Below are positions 45,797 through 59,160 of a stretch of DNA of 64,000 nt, in pieces. How positions within the stretch are numbered: the stretch's first letter is position 1; the number at the start of each line of letters is the position of its first letter. Origin of the DNA: Archivesica marissinica. Lineage: Eukaryota > Mollusca > Bivalvia > Venerida > Vesicomyidae. The stretch lies in assembly GCA_014843695.1 (NCBI GenBank), contig CM026390.1, positions 59,188,395 through 59,252,394 on the forward strand. The letters are read 5' to 3'. The notes beneath the pieces are model-generated. The model saw only the letters and a program-made list of their open reading frames with translations, was not told where the DNA came from and did no database searches. A program made the translations under genes and the position numbers.

Positions 45797-47600
45797 GTCA
45801 TGTGATATATTTTGATATTTCTTTGCATTTTGAAATGTCTATGCATTGTACATTCAAGTACATGTGTAACCTATACGTTATACCTAATATAATAACCATA
45901 TACATCATACATGTATGTTCTGTTCTGTTCTATTATATTAGTTCTTTGCGCTATTCTAATTATGTTTTGTAAATGGCCAAATACAGTGTAAACTATATTG
46001 CCGATTTGCCAATAAACTGAATCTGTAAATGAGTAAATTACTATCTTGCGAGTTTATTTGTTGTGTCATAGACAGCAGACAAAAGCCATTTCATTCTCAT
46101 ATTCCCAATATATGAAGTTAATAGACAATTCCAAATATTGCAAATGAAAACCGTCACTTAGTAAAAGGAACCCTATATCGTCACTGTATCTTTGTAATGT
46201 CTTTCGAGAAGCAATTACAGTACTTTGAATGTAATATCTGAAAGGTGATAGGACGCATCATATTTGAGGAAAACAATTGATTTTTAGACAGTGGCGCCGA
46301 TGTTTTGTTTCTACAAGCTAAACTTGTCAAGAGAATGTCAGTAGCAATGTGTTAGAACAAAGAAACATCATTAAAACGTGTAATTAAGATCATTGGGACA
46401 AACGAATGGGTTCGTTTTAAGAGGATACGAACATGGTAAACACGATTTTTCGAGTGAAACAAATTGTAACTAATGCGTTTGTCCCGTTTTATCAACACAC
46501 GCCTACTTTTGACAGCCGCAAAATGAAATATTTGAAAAAGCGTTTGTCTCCCGTTGCTTTGGAGGAGAGCTCCCGTTGTTTTGACGAGATCTCGTTCTAG
46601 GAACGTGTCTGTAACTTCAGTACGGTCAATACGTTATGGATTTAAAAACCGGAAACAGATCCCATATAATGGAGTAAACACAAAGGATAAAATGGTACTT
46701 ATAGACGTGAAAACTGACACACAACCAAACGTTGTATGATTAGTAGGGAATAGAAAGAAATAAAACCTCATTTATCAATCCTAATACTTTATCATAACGT
46801 CCACTACCTGTCTATAAAGAAGTAGATCTCGGGCCATTTGTCAAGCATTTATGTCACTGGTGTGCGATATCACAATCAGTTTGACATTTTACATTCTTTG
46901 TAATTGTTTATTAATAATGGTTCTGTCTGCTGGTGACATATATGTGAGGGAGAGACCAGGTAACACTAATCACACTGTTGTTAACGAGCATTGTACGCCG
47001 TGTAGGGTGACAATCCGGAGCCGGGATGGTGCCGACGGCGGGTTGGGCAGTTAAGGCAAACGTGTGAATTGCTTGTATGCCTTGACAGTATACATGAAAT
47101 ATGATCATTCATACCAGTAAATTAATAGGCACTTATCGTTGTGTCAGTTAAAGGATATAAAATAGACAGTGATTAATTCTAATATGTGTAAATTGTGATA
47201 TTTTAAAGTGCACTGTGGCATTCTGATTGGTTAAGATAAAATAACGTCATATTTTATTAACCAATTAAAAATAAGTGTCTGGAACTGTTTTCTCTGGCTT
47301 ATTTGTAGTGACATCTATTTTTTAATGAAGAAGTTACCAACTTAGACAAGAAAATGATGTGATCATAAAGTTGAATGATTGGTCAACATGACTTATATAG
47401 TTCACATTTATAAAGCTGGCGTCCCGCTTGGTGTTATCGTACTTATTAAAACCGTGTATTATGTCAGATAAAGCATGGCTCGTCGGACAAAGCATGACGC
47501 TTTATAGTTTTATTTAATATATAGATTTCATCATTGCTGTCATTAATTTGGTTAGTGAGTTGGTATGTGAAACTACCACATTAATCACGTATACGCCATG
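45797..47600. other. Unique DNA, 1.8 kb, no gene seen
   Basis: Frames at 46554-46739 and 46851-47108 are short and without a recognisable domain. A GC-richer patch at 46980-47055 stands out from its AT-rich surroundings but I cannot assign it. Confidence 0.4.
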
Positions 47601-47601
47601 A

Positions 47602-48385
<784 letters not shown>

Positions 48386-49076
48386 AAATCAATAGCTTAA
48401 TCTTCCCATTTACCATTGTCCGTAACATTTTATTCGGGGCCCATTCGGGGTAACCACATGCATATGTAAGCCTTACTTTTGACACACATGATGTACCAAT
48501 CTGACATGACTGTTGTAATCACTATTAGCGGGGAGCTATGTTCGGATTGGTACACGCTTTTGTTTGTATATAGCATGTAACCGTATACAGCAAGGGAGTT
48601 GTATACAATGTCAATGAACATTAGTAATAAAATAGTAAACCTGTACTGAAACAAGCAGTCTCCGCGTGCCCTGGTCCGATAAAGCCGATCACATGTGGTA
48701 GTGAGTTTGTGTGTGTGGGGTCTCATTGCTCACGGTGTGCTGTGCCATCCCTTATAAGAGAAAGGGCGTAGGGAGGGAAAAACTGTTCTACTCTGTAGAG
48801 CTGCAAGACACAAACACATTTTTGAAAACACAGTCAATGTTCGACATTGTGAACACATTTGAAACACTTCCCTAATTTACAGCGATTAAACATTTATATT
48901 TGAAGGACATATCGCCACCTGTAGTGGGTTAGCAAGCATCACATACTAATATAAGCAACACACAACACAGGTCTGCATCTGTCGCAATCAGCTTCACATA
49001 GCATGATATACAAGCACCTGTGTACAGTCAATTATGTTCTATGAAGGGCTTATTGTTTCTCTGTAAGCTGACCACA
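48386..49076. other. Unique DNA, no gene seen
   Basis: The frame at 48430-48726 (minus, 98 codons) has no recognisable domain. Confidence 0.45.
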
Positions 49077-49351
49077 TACACGCACGCACGTACGGACACA
49101 CACACGCACGCACGCACGGACAAACACACACGCACGGACACACACTTGCGCGCGCGCACGTACGGACACACGCACGCACGCACGCACGGACAAACACGTG
49201 CGCTCACACACGGATACACACACACGCACGCACGCACGCACGGACAAACACGTGCGCTCACACACGGATACACACACACGCACGCACGCACGCACACACG
49301 CACGGACAAACACGTGCGCTCACGCACGGATACACACACACGCACGTACAC
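49077..49351. repeat. ACGC/CA-rich imperfect array
   Basis: Purine-pyrimidine alternating (ACGC)n and (CA)n tracts are built into a roughly 48-60-bp repeat containing GGACAAACACGTGCGCTCAC. The Cys/Val/Arg- and Thr/His-rich frames here are artefacts. Confidence 0.9.
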
Positions 49352-50279
49352 TTGCATATTTTTTCTTCCGAGGAACATAGTACCAGTCATGCTAATCGCT
49401 TTCACAGAGTTACTTTATGATGCTGCAGCCGCCATTTTGTTTATACATCCTTTAACATTGCTAGTCATAAATCTTGAATTCCTTCAATGAGCTGTCAGTC
49501 AGATCTTACAAAATACCAACGCCTCTTAGCATCATTATTTGTAAAAGCATAAAATTTTACATAAATGGCACATGTAAAAAGCAATGGAAAATTTATACGA
49601 GACATCAAACGAACACGAATCGTTCGATCAAAGAGGCCGTTGATTTAATTTACACATCTCAGTATTGAATTGCAAGTTTAATTGTGGATTCTCAAGGTGG
49701 TCTGGTAGTATAAAGCTGGAAAATGAATAGCAAGATTTATCGCTGGGATTTCCTCTATTCAGACTGAAACAGTTTACGTCCCAACTCACTTCCTTTTTAT
49801 AATATTTTCTGCCAGACTACACACTGCGCATGCCCATCAATGTAGTATTATCAAAAAACCATTTCAAAATAATAACAACACCAGTTAGTGCGTTTATTGT
49901 CTACTCGCTTGGTTCAGAATTCCGACGTAAATTTGTAAATTGATAAGGCCGTCATTATTTTGCCATTCCCAGCTACAGCTTTTATTTCTCAAAGTACTTT
50001 TCCCAAACCATACCAGACATTTATAGCTTTCCATTCTGTGTGGCCGATGTTAAATTGATACACATTGTCATATAATCTGATTTTTGCCATGTCAATTGCA
50101 TCTGGTTCTTGTCTCGCAGTTTAAATTTTCCCTTCTTGTCAGCTTTTGTCTATTTCATCGCTCATGCCAGAATGCACACGCGTCCATTATGGTGTTTGTC
50201 ATGTTGTGAACCGTGTGTTACACATACGTCCACGCAATCCACTATATGACAAGAAGAAATTATTATTTAAACTGTGAGA
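49352..50279. other. Unique DNA, no gene seen
   Basis: The 64-codon frame at 49474-49668 shows nothing recognisable. Confidence 0.45.
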
Positions 50280-52925
50280 CACCACAAACAACTGGTAGTC
50301 ACGACATATAACTCGTAGTCACGACAAACAACTGGTAGTCACGACATATAACTGTAGACACGACATATAACTATAGACATGACATAACAATGTAGACACG
50401 ACATATAACTCGTAGTCACGACATATAACTGTAGACACGAGATATAACTCGTAGACACGACATATAACTGTAGTCACGACATACAACTCGTAGTCACGAC
50501 ATATAACTCGTAGACACGACATATAACTGTAGTCACGACAAACAACTGGTAGTCACGACATATAACTGTAGACACGACATATAACTATAGACACGACATA
50601 ACAATGTAGACACGACATATAACTCGTAGTCACGACATATAACTGTAGACACGACATATAACTCGTAGACACGACATATAACTGTAGTCACGACATACAA
50701 CTGTAGACACGACATATAATTGTAGACACGACATATAACTCGTAGACACGACATATAACTCGTAGACACGACATATAACTGCAGTCACGACATACAACTG
50801 TAGACACGACATATAACTGTAGTCACGACATATAACTGTAGACAGGACATATAATTGTAGACACGACATATAACTCGTAGACACGACATATAACTGGTAG
50901 ACACGACATACAACTGTAGTCACGACATATAACTGTAGACACGACATATAACTATATACACGACATAAAAATGTAGACACGACATATAACTCGTAGACAC
51001 GACATATAACTGTAGACACGACATATAACTCGTATACACGACATATAACTGTAGTCACGACATATAACTGTAGACAGGACATATAACTCGTAGACACGAC
51101 ATATAAATGTAGACAGGACATATAACTGTAGACACGACATATAACTCGTAGACAGGACATATAACTGTAGACAGGACATATAACTGTAGACAGGACATAT
51201 AACTGTAGACACGACATACAACTGTAGTCACGACATATAACTGTAGACACGACATATAACTATAGACACGACATACAAATGTAGACACGACATATAACTC
51301 GTAGACACGACATATAACTGTAGACACGACATATAACTGTAGTCACGACATATAACTGTAGTCACGACATATAACTGTAGACAGGACATATAACTCATAG
51401 ACACGACATATAACTGTAGACAGGACATATAACTGTAGACACGACATATAACTCGTAGACAGGACATATAACTGTAGTCACGACATATAACTCGTAGACA
51501 GGACATATAACTGTAGACAGACATATAACTGTAGACAGGACATATAACTGTAGACACGACATACAACTGTAGACACGACATATAACTGTAGACACGACAT
51601 ATAACTGTAGTCACGACATATAACTGTAGACAGGACATATAACTGTAGTCACGACATATAACTCGTAGACACGACATATAACTGTAGTCACGACATATAA
51701 CTGTAGACAGGACATATAATTGTAGACACGACATATAACTCGTAGACACGACATACAACTGTAGACAGAACATATAACTGTAGACAGGACATATAACCGT
51801 AGACACGACATACAACTGTAGACACGACATACAACTGTAGACAGGACATATAACTGTAGACACGAAATATAACTGTAGACAGGACATATAATTGTAGACA
51901 ACACATATAACTCGTAGACACGACATATAACTGGTATACACGACATATAACTGGTATACACGACATACAACTTGTAGTCACGACAAACAACTGGTATACA
52001 TGACATGCAACTGGTATATACGACATACAACTGGCATATACGACATACAACTGGTAGACACGACATAAAACTGTAGACACGTATAACTGTAGACACGACA
52101 TATAACTGTAGTCACGACATATAACTGTAGACACCACATATAACTCGTAGACACGACATATAACTGGCATACACGACATACAACTGGTATACATGACATG
52201 CAACTGGTATATACGACATACAACTTGCATATACGACATACAACTGGTAGACACGACATATAACTGTAGACACGTATAACTGTAGACACGACATATAACT
52301 GTAGTCACGACATATAACTGTAGACACCACATATAACTCGTAGACACGACATATAACTGGCATACACGACATATAACTGGTATACACGACATACAACTGG
52401 TAGTCACGACAAACAACTGGTATGCACGACATGCAACTGGCATATACGACATACAACTGGTATATACGACATACAACTGGTATACACGACATGCATCTGG
52501 TATACACGACATGCATCTGGTATACACGACATATAACTGGTATACACGACATACAACTGGTATACACGACATACAACTGGTATACACGACATACAACTGG
52601 TATATACGACATACAACTGGCATATACGACATACAACTGGTATATACGACATACAACTGGTATACACGACATGCATCCGGTATACACGACATGCATCTGG
52701 TATACACGACATGCAACTGGCATACACGACATACAACTGGTATACACGACATACAACTGGTATACACGACATGCATCTGGTATACACGACATACAACTGG
52801 TATATACGACATACAACTGGCATATACGACATACAACTGGTATATACGACATACAACTGGCATATACGACATACAACTGGTATATACGACATACAACTGG
52901 TATACACGACATGCATCTGGCATAC
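50280..52925. repeat. 19/20-bp array in two domains (about 135 units)
   Basis: The left part (to about 51950) uses units like GACACGACATATAACTGTA (19 bp) and ...ACTCGTA (20 bp) with ACAGGACAT variants. The right part (from about 52340) is almost purely 20-bp units TGGTATACACGACATACAAC. Between them a block of about 193 bp, marked by the short unit CACGTATAACTGTAG, occurs twice (52078 and 52271). The many long minus-strand frames (for example 51688-52959) arise from 19+20+... phase changes and are not genes. Confidence 0.95.
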
Positions 52926-53234
52926 AAATTATGAAGGTGAGTACACTATACAGTTCCATATTTAAGCTGTTTATAAGATAATGACAATACTAATAATGAA
53001 GACCTTTTTACGAGAGAGCTTAAATGATAACACAGGACTAACACAAATAAGGACCTTAACACATATACAATACCATAGAAAACATACTAATTAAAGAAAC
53101 CCTACATGTTAAGTATACATGTATACAGTTGCTGTATTAAAACTTAAGACAATACTTAAGGCACTTATTAACCATCACATATATTCAACATTTTTATATT
53201 TCCGTGGGCGATCATCTATTCTATATAATTTTTA
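52926..53234. other. Unique DNA
   Basis: No recognised feature. Confidence 0.45.
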
Positions 53235-53332
53235 TACCAATTTATTTTAGCTCGATTGCGAAACAATATTAACAACTTATATTAATCACTCTCGAGACCT
53301 CATTCCTGGTGGAATCCATCGCCACGGGGGAG
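53235..53332 (-). mobile_element. SINE C 3' half
   Basis: The plus strand reads TTTATTTTAGCTCGATTGCG, CACTCTCGAGACCTCATTCC and GGTGGAATCCATCGCCACGG. The tRNA-like head is absent. Confidence 0.8.
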
Positions 53333-53424
53333 AGAGAAGAACATGCATACGTCCCCGCGAGGGGTTTGACATAAAAGGAAGATATTATATGTATATATAT
53401 TTACTAGATTCTCTGATTATTTTG

Positions 53425-53940
53425 TCTTATTCCAGTTTGAATATCGAGCTTTAAAAGATTGTTAGTGAGTTGGAATTTTGAATATAATGAAGGAGTGAAT
53501 TCCAAATGGAAGAACCTGAATAAACAAAAGTATTACGGAATAAATCCAACCCAGGTTTAGGCGTATAGAGTTGTAATGAAGCAGAGGATCTAAGACAACT
53601 GGAATGAACTTTAGATGTAAATGTAAACAATGTTTTAAGGTTTCCCGGAGCATTTCCACATATGGCTTTATACATTTGAATAATCTTTTGATAAATAACT
53701 CGTCCAGGAAACGTCATCCATTTAGTCTCTGCAAACATGATGGGGGAGTGTGTTCTACATTTAAAATAGTTCGAGCAGCTTCTTTTAAGATCATACCAGT
53801 TTATTTTCAGGAGATGATGTACAGTTGTCCAATATTAAACAGCAATTATCAAAGTGAGGGAGTACATAGGCGTTAAATAGTTTACCATGTTGTATGCATA
53901 ATATAACCCTTAATCCGGGACAAAGACATTGTGGAGATTG
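53425..53940 (-). pseudogene. LINE 3' end, same family as the nested LINE
   Basis: The minus-strand translation includes MFAETKWMTFPGRVIYQ, IIQMYKAICGNAPGNLKTLF, SSASLQLYTPKPG and SGSSIWNSLLHYIQNSNSL. It corresponds to 39900-40395 of the nested LINE. Upstream, at nucleotide level, it matches CCCGGATTAAGGGTTAT and AACGCCTATGTACTCCCTC. Only the C-terminal region downstream of the catalytic box is left, with several frame changes. Confidence 0.85.
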
Positions 53941-54578
53941 AAGCGGTAGGTAATACAGTCATGGCATACACTTGCCCTTGGAGTTACAACTCGGGTGACC
54001 CTTGACATTAATGGGTGACACCCGGGGTTACAAAATGAACCATTCCTTTATTGCTGTACTCGTCAATTAGTATCACAATAAATACAAATACCGCCTACCC
54101 GTCGACTACTGCTTGCTAGGAGTAAATCACACGATGATTGGTTAATCTCTCCCATCGGTCTGTCAAGTCCGATAAGCCTTGAGATTGATATAACACGCTC
54201 CACGGCGCCCGATGCTGCTGCTGATATTATAGATATTCCGTATAATTGCTTTGACAACAAACCATGCGCGCTAACATCATCGCACATCAATCACTGCAAT
54301 GTGGAAGCCGTCAATCAAGTATGATTTACGGCCTCGAGAGAAAGATATATACTGTACATATGGCTCTCGGATTCTTGAATCTGTGTGAACTGTCTGTATA
54401 ATATTCTAGAACTGTGGAGTATGTGGTAATGGTTTGCATAGACATATATCTACAGTCCGACTTGTGTTCAACAACCGCCTCTGAATGAAGACCTGCCTCT
54501 ATAGACTATCTTATCTATTTCCCACAAAGTCATTATCAATGCTTTGCAACACTACTTTCTGCAAGTCCCGTGGGATGT
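53941..54578. other. Unique DNA, no gene seen
   Basis: The 75-codon minus frame at 54063-54290 has no recognisable domain. Confidence 0.45.
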
Positions 54579-56657
54579 CATCATAGATGTGTTTGACTTA
54601 TTCATGGTATTGATTATGCCTTCATAGACGGGTTTGACTTATTCCTGCTATGGGCTATGTATCATAGACATGTTTGACTTATTCATGCTATGGGTTATAT
54701 ATCATAGACGGGTTTGACTTATTCATGCTATGGGTTATGTATCATAGACGGGTTTGACTTATTCCTGCTATGGGTTATGTATCATAGACGGGTTTGACTT
54801 ATTCATGCTATTGGTTATGTATCATAGACGGGTTTGACTTATTCATGCTATGGGTTATGTCTCATAGACGGGTTTGACTTATTCCTGCTATGGGTTATGT
54901 ATCATAGATGGGTTTGACTTATTCATGCTATGGGTTATGTATCATAGACGGGTTTGACTTATTCATGCTATGGGTTATGTCTCATAGACGGGTTTGACTT
55001 ATTCCTGCTATGGGTTATGTATCATAGACATGTTTGACTTATTCATGCTATGGGTTATGTATCATAGACATGTTTGACTTATTCATGCTATGGGTTATGT
55101 ATCATAGACGGGTTTGACTTATTCATGCTATGAGTTATGTATCATAGACATGTTTGACTTATTCATGCTATGGGTTATGTATCATAGACATGTTTGACTT
55201 ATTCATGCTATGGGTTATGTATCATAGACGGGTTTGACTTATTCATGCTATGAGTTATGTATCATAGACATGTTTGACTTATTCATGCTATGGGTTATGT
55301 ATCATAGACGGGTTTGACTTATTCATGCTATGAGTTATGTATCATAGACATGTTTGACTTATTCATGCTATGGGTTATGTATCATAGACGGGTTTGACTT
55401 ATTCATGCTATGAGTTATGTATCATAGACATGTTTGACTTATTCATGCTATGGGTTATGTATCATAGACATGTTTGACTTATTCATGCTATGGGTTATGT
55501 CTCATAGACATGTTTGACTTATTCATGCTATGGGTTATGTATCATAGACGGGTTTGACTTATTCATGCTATGGGTTATGTATCATAGACATGTTTGACTT
55601 ATTCATGCTATGGGTTATGTATCATAAACATGTTTGACTTATTCATGCTATGGGTATGTATCATAGACATGTTTGACTTATTCCTGCTATGGGTTATGTA
55701 TCATAGACGGGTTTGACTTATTCATGCTATGGGTTATGTATCATAGACGGGTTTGACTTATTCATGCTATGGGTATGTATCATAGACGGGTTTGACTTAT
55801 TCATGCTATGGGTTATGTATCATAGACGGGTTTGACTTATTCCTGCTATGGGTTATGTATCATAGACATATTTGACTTATTCATGCTATGGGTTATGTCT
55901 CATAGACGGGTTTGACTTATTCATGCTATGGGTTATGTATCATAGACGGGTTTGACTTATTCATGCTATGGGTATGTCTCATAGACATGTTTGACTTATT
56001 CATGCTATGGGTTATGTCTCATAGACGGGTTTGACTTATTCCTGCTATGGGTTATGTCTCATAGACATGTTTGACTTATTCATGCTATGGGCTATGTATC
56101 ATAGACGGGTTTGACTTATTCATGCTATGGGTTATGTATCATAGACATGTTTGACTTATTCATGCTATGGGTTATGTATCATAGACGGGTTTGACTTATT
56201 CATGCTATGGGTTATGTATCATAGACCTGTTTGACTTATTCATGCTATGGGTATGTCTCATAGACATGTTTGACTTATTCATGCTATGGGTATGTATCAT
56301 AGACATGTTTGACTTATTCATGCTATGGGTTATGTATCATAGACGGGTTTGACTTATTCATGCTATGGGTTATGTATCATAGACATGTTTGACTTATTCA
56401 TGCTATGGGTTATGTATCATAGACGGGTTTGACTTATTCCTGCTATGGGTTATGTATCATAGACATGTTTGACTTATTCATGCTATGGGTTATGTATCAT
56501 AGCCGGGTTTGACTTATTCATGCTATGGGTTATGTATCATAGACATGTTTGACTTATTCATGCTATGGGTTATGTATCATAGACGGGTTTGACTTATTCA
56601 TGCTATGGGTTATGTATCATAGACGGGTTTGACTTATTCATGCTATGGGTTATGTAT
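54579..56657 (+). repeat. 40-bp array (about 51 units)
   Basis: The unit is ATCATAGACGGGTTTGACTT then ATTCATGCTATGGGTTATGT. The main switches are ACGGGT/ACATGT, CATGC/CCTGC and TATCAT/TCTCAT. A few 39-bp units (GGGTATGT) occur from 55650 onward. It abuts the next array with no spacer. Confidence 0.95.
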
Positions 56658-58527
56658 CATACAGTAGCATTGTGAGTCATGACTCGAGTATATGATGATT
56701 AAACACTACCATACAGTAGCATTGTGAGGCATGACTCGAGTATATGATGAGTAAACACTACCATACAGTAGCATTGTGAGTCATGACTCGAGTATATGAT
56801 GATTAAACACTACCATACAGTAGCATTGTGAGGCATGACTCGAGTATATGATGATTAAACACTACCATACAGTAGCATTGTGAGGCATGACTCGAGTATA
56901 TGATGATTAAACACTACCATACAGTAGCATTGTGAGGCATGACTCGAGTATATGATGAGTAAACACTACCATACAGTAGCATTGTGAGTCATGACTCGAG
57001 TATATGATGATTAAACACTACCATACAGTAGCATTGTGAGGCATGACTCGAGTATATGATGATTAAACACTACCATACAGTAGCATTGTGAGGCATGACT
57101 CGAGTATATGATGATTAAACACTACCATACAGTAGCATTGTGAGGCATGACTCGAGTATATGATGAGTAAACACTACCATACAGTAGCATTGTGAGTCAT
57201 GACTCGAGTATATGATGATTAAACACTACCATACAGTAGCATTGTGAGGCATGACTCGAGTATATGATGATTAAACACTACCATACAGTAGCATTGTGAG
57301 TCATGACTCGAGTATATGATGATTAAACACTACCATACAGTAGCATTGTGAGTCATGACTCGAGTATCTGATGAGTAAACACTACCATACAGTAGCATTG
57401 TGAGTCATGACTCGAGTATATGATGATTAAACACTACCATACAGTAGCATTGTGAGTCATGACTCGAGTATATGATGATTAAACACTACCATACAGTAGC
57501 AGTGTGAGTCATGACTCGAGTATATGATGATTAAACACTACCATACAGTAGCATTGTGAGGCATGACTCGAGTATCTGATGAGTAAACACTACCATACAG
57601 TAGCATTGTGAGGCATGACTCGAGTATCTGATGATTAAACACTACCATACAGTAGCATTGTGAGGCATGACTCGAGTATCTGATGATTAATCACTACCAT
57701 ACAGTAGCATTGTGAGGCATGACTCGAGTATCTGATGATTAAACACTACCATACAGTAGCATTGTGAGGCATGACTCGAGTGTATGATGATTAAACACTA
57801 CCAGCAGTAGCATTGTGAGTCATGACTCGAGTATATGATGATTAAACACTACCATACAGTAGCACTGTGAGGCATGACTCGAGTGTATGATGATTAAACA
57901 CTACCATACAGTAGCATTGTGAGTCATGACTCGAGTATCTGATGATTAAACACTACCATACAGTAGCATTGTGAGTCATGACTCGAGTATCTGATGATTA
58001 AACACTACCATACAGTAGCATTGTGAGTCATGACTCGAGTATATGATGATTAAACACTACCATACAGTAGCATTGTGAGGCATGACTCGAGTATCTGATG
58101 ATTAAACACTACCATACAGTAGCAGTGTGAGTCATGACTCGAGTATGTGATGAGTAAACACTACCATACAGTAGCATTGTGAGGCATGACTCGAGTATCT
58201 GATGATTAAACACTACCATACAGTAGCATTGTGAGTCATGACTCGAGTATGTGATGATTAAACACTACCATACAGTAGCATTGTGAGTCATGACTCGACT
58301 ATCTGATGATTAAACACTACCATACAGTAGCATTGTGAGTCATGACTCGAGTATCTGATGATTAAACACTACCATACAGTAGCATTGTGAGGCATGACTC
58401 GAGTATCTGATGATTAAACACTACCATACAGTAGCATTGTGAGTCATGACTCGAATATATGATGATTAAACACTACCATACAGTAGCATTGTGAGGCATG
58501 ACTCGAGTATATGATGATTAACCACTA
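56658..58527 (+). repeat. 52-bp array with a bZIP-like palindrome (about 36 units)
   Basis: The unit is ATACAGTAGCATTGTGAGTC or ...GAGGC, then ATGACTCGAGTATATGATGA and TTAAACACTACC. In the GAGTC form it carries the perfect 12-bp palindrome GAGTCATGACTC, embedding TGAGTCA, the consensus of AP-1-type factors. The GAGGC form breaks one half-site. Roughly half the units have each form. Confidence 0.95.
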
Positions 58528-58542
58528 CGTAGCCACACATTA

Positions 58543-58959
58543 ATGAATGAGGCACTCTCCTCGATTATAATTTGGCAAGTATCGAAAAACAAGTATATGA
58601 AGACTGTGATAAAACTGCCTCCAGAATGCACCAACTCGCCCAGACACACATCCACAATAAACAAACACTTTCCGGGTGATGGGTCATACCCCGTACCACC
58701 ATGGAAGGTTCACTATTTGTATTATTCAGCTTCTGGCTATGGTAGTACGTGTGGTCCAGTTTTGATATGTTGCAAGACATACGGAAAATGGACAAGTCCA
58801 CCAATGTTTTATCGTTTCATGAAGAGATCCTGTGAGTGTCATGAATGCTCGCGTCTAGGTGTATTAAATAGATACATGTTAAATATTATATTATCAGAGA
58901 TGTTTTGGTATGCACGTTGGTTTGAAGAGGAGAGAAGCTACTTCTACACGTATATATGA
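58543..58959 (+). other. Open frame of 138 codons, not recognised
   Basis: This is the longest frame outside repeats and transposons. The translation includes PPECTNSPRHTSTINKHF, GDGSYPVPPWKVHYLYYSA and a Cys-rich stretch RSCECHECSR. I recognise no domain. It starts in the last bases beyond the 52-bp array and stops exactly where SINE C begins. No splice-site pattern or promoter is evident. A chance frame is as likely as a diverged exon or transposon remnant. Confidence 0.15.
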
Positions 58960-58960
58960 A

Positions 58961-59160
58961 GTCGTGATAGCGCAGTGGATGCACGTTCGCTTCAGGTGCG
59001 AAAGGTCCGGAGTTCGAGCTCCGCTGGAGCCGTTACGATTGTGCCTTTAGGCAAGGCATTTAAATTACAAGTTGCCTCTTCTCTCTCCATCGTGGCGATG
59101 GATTCCATCAGGAATGAGGTCTCGAGAGTGAGTAATATAAGTTGAAATAACTTTGTATAA
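58961..59160 (+). mobile_element. SINE C with 26-bp tail deletion
   Basis: The head is GTCGTGATAGCGCAGTGGAT, the anticodon-like stem-loop TTCGC-TTCAGGT-GCGAA (CAG, Leu-like; inference) and the B box GAGTTCGAGCTCC. The body is GCCTTTAGGCAAGGCATTTA and GGCGATGGATTCCATCAGGA. The tail runs GTTGAAATAAC directly into TTTGTATAAAC; the reference copy at 5813-6042 has 26 more bases in between (containing TTTCGCAATCGAGC). The following 39-bp array starts at this junction. Confidence 0.85.

Noticed and set aside
46554..47108. A short host exon in the GC-richer patch
   Set aside because: Frames are short, no conserved motif is recognised and no convincing splice sites frame them.
49077..49351. A Z-DNA-forming regulatory element
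   Set aside because: Alternating purine-pyrimidine tracts could adopt Z-DNA, but nothing in the sequence points to a regulated gene nearby.
51688..52959. A 423-codon minus-strand frame that looks like a Cys/Tyr-rich repeat protein
   Set aside because: It is the 20-bp array read in phase (60 bases = 20 residues). Equivalent frames exist on the other strand and in other phases.
58961..59035. A possible functional tRNA gene (also 28030, 61855, 5400)
   Set aside because: The tRNA-like heads are followed by conserved non-tRNA bodies shared among dispersed copies, often with target duplications. Acceptor stems do not pair well. They are SINE promoters.
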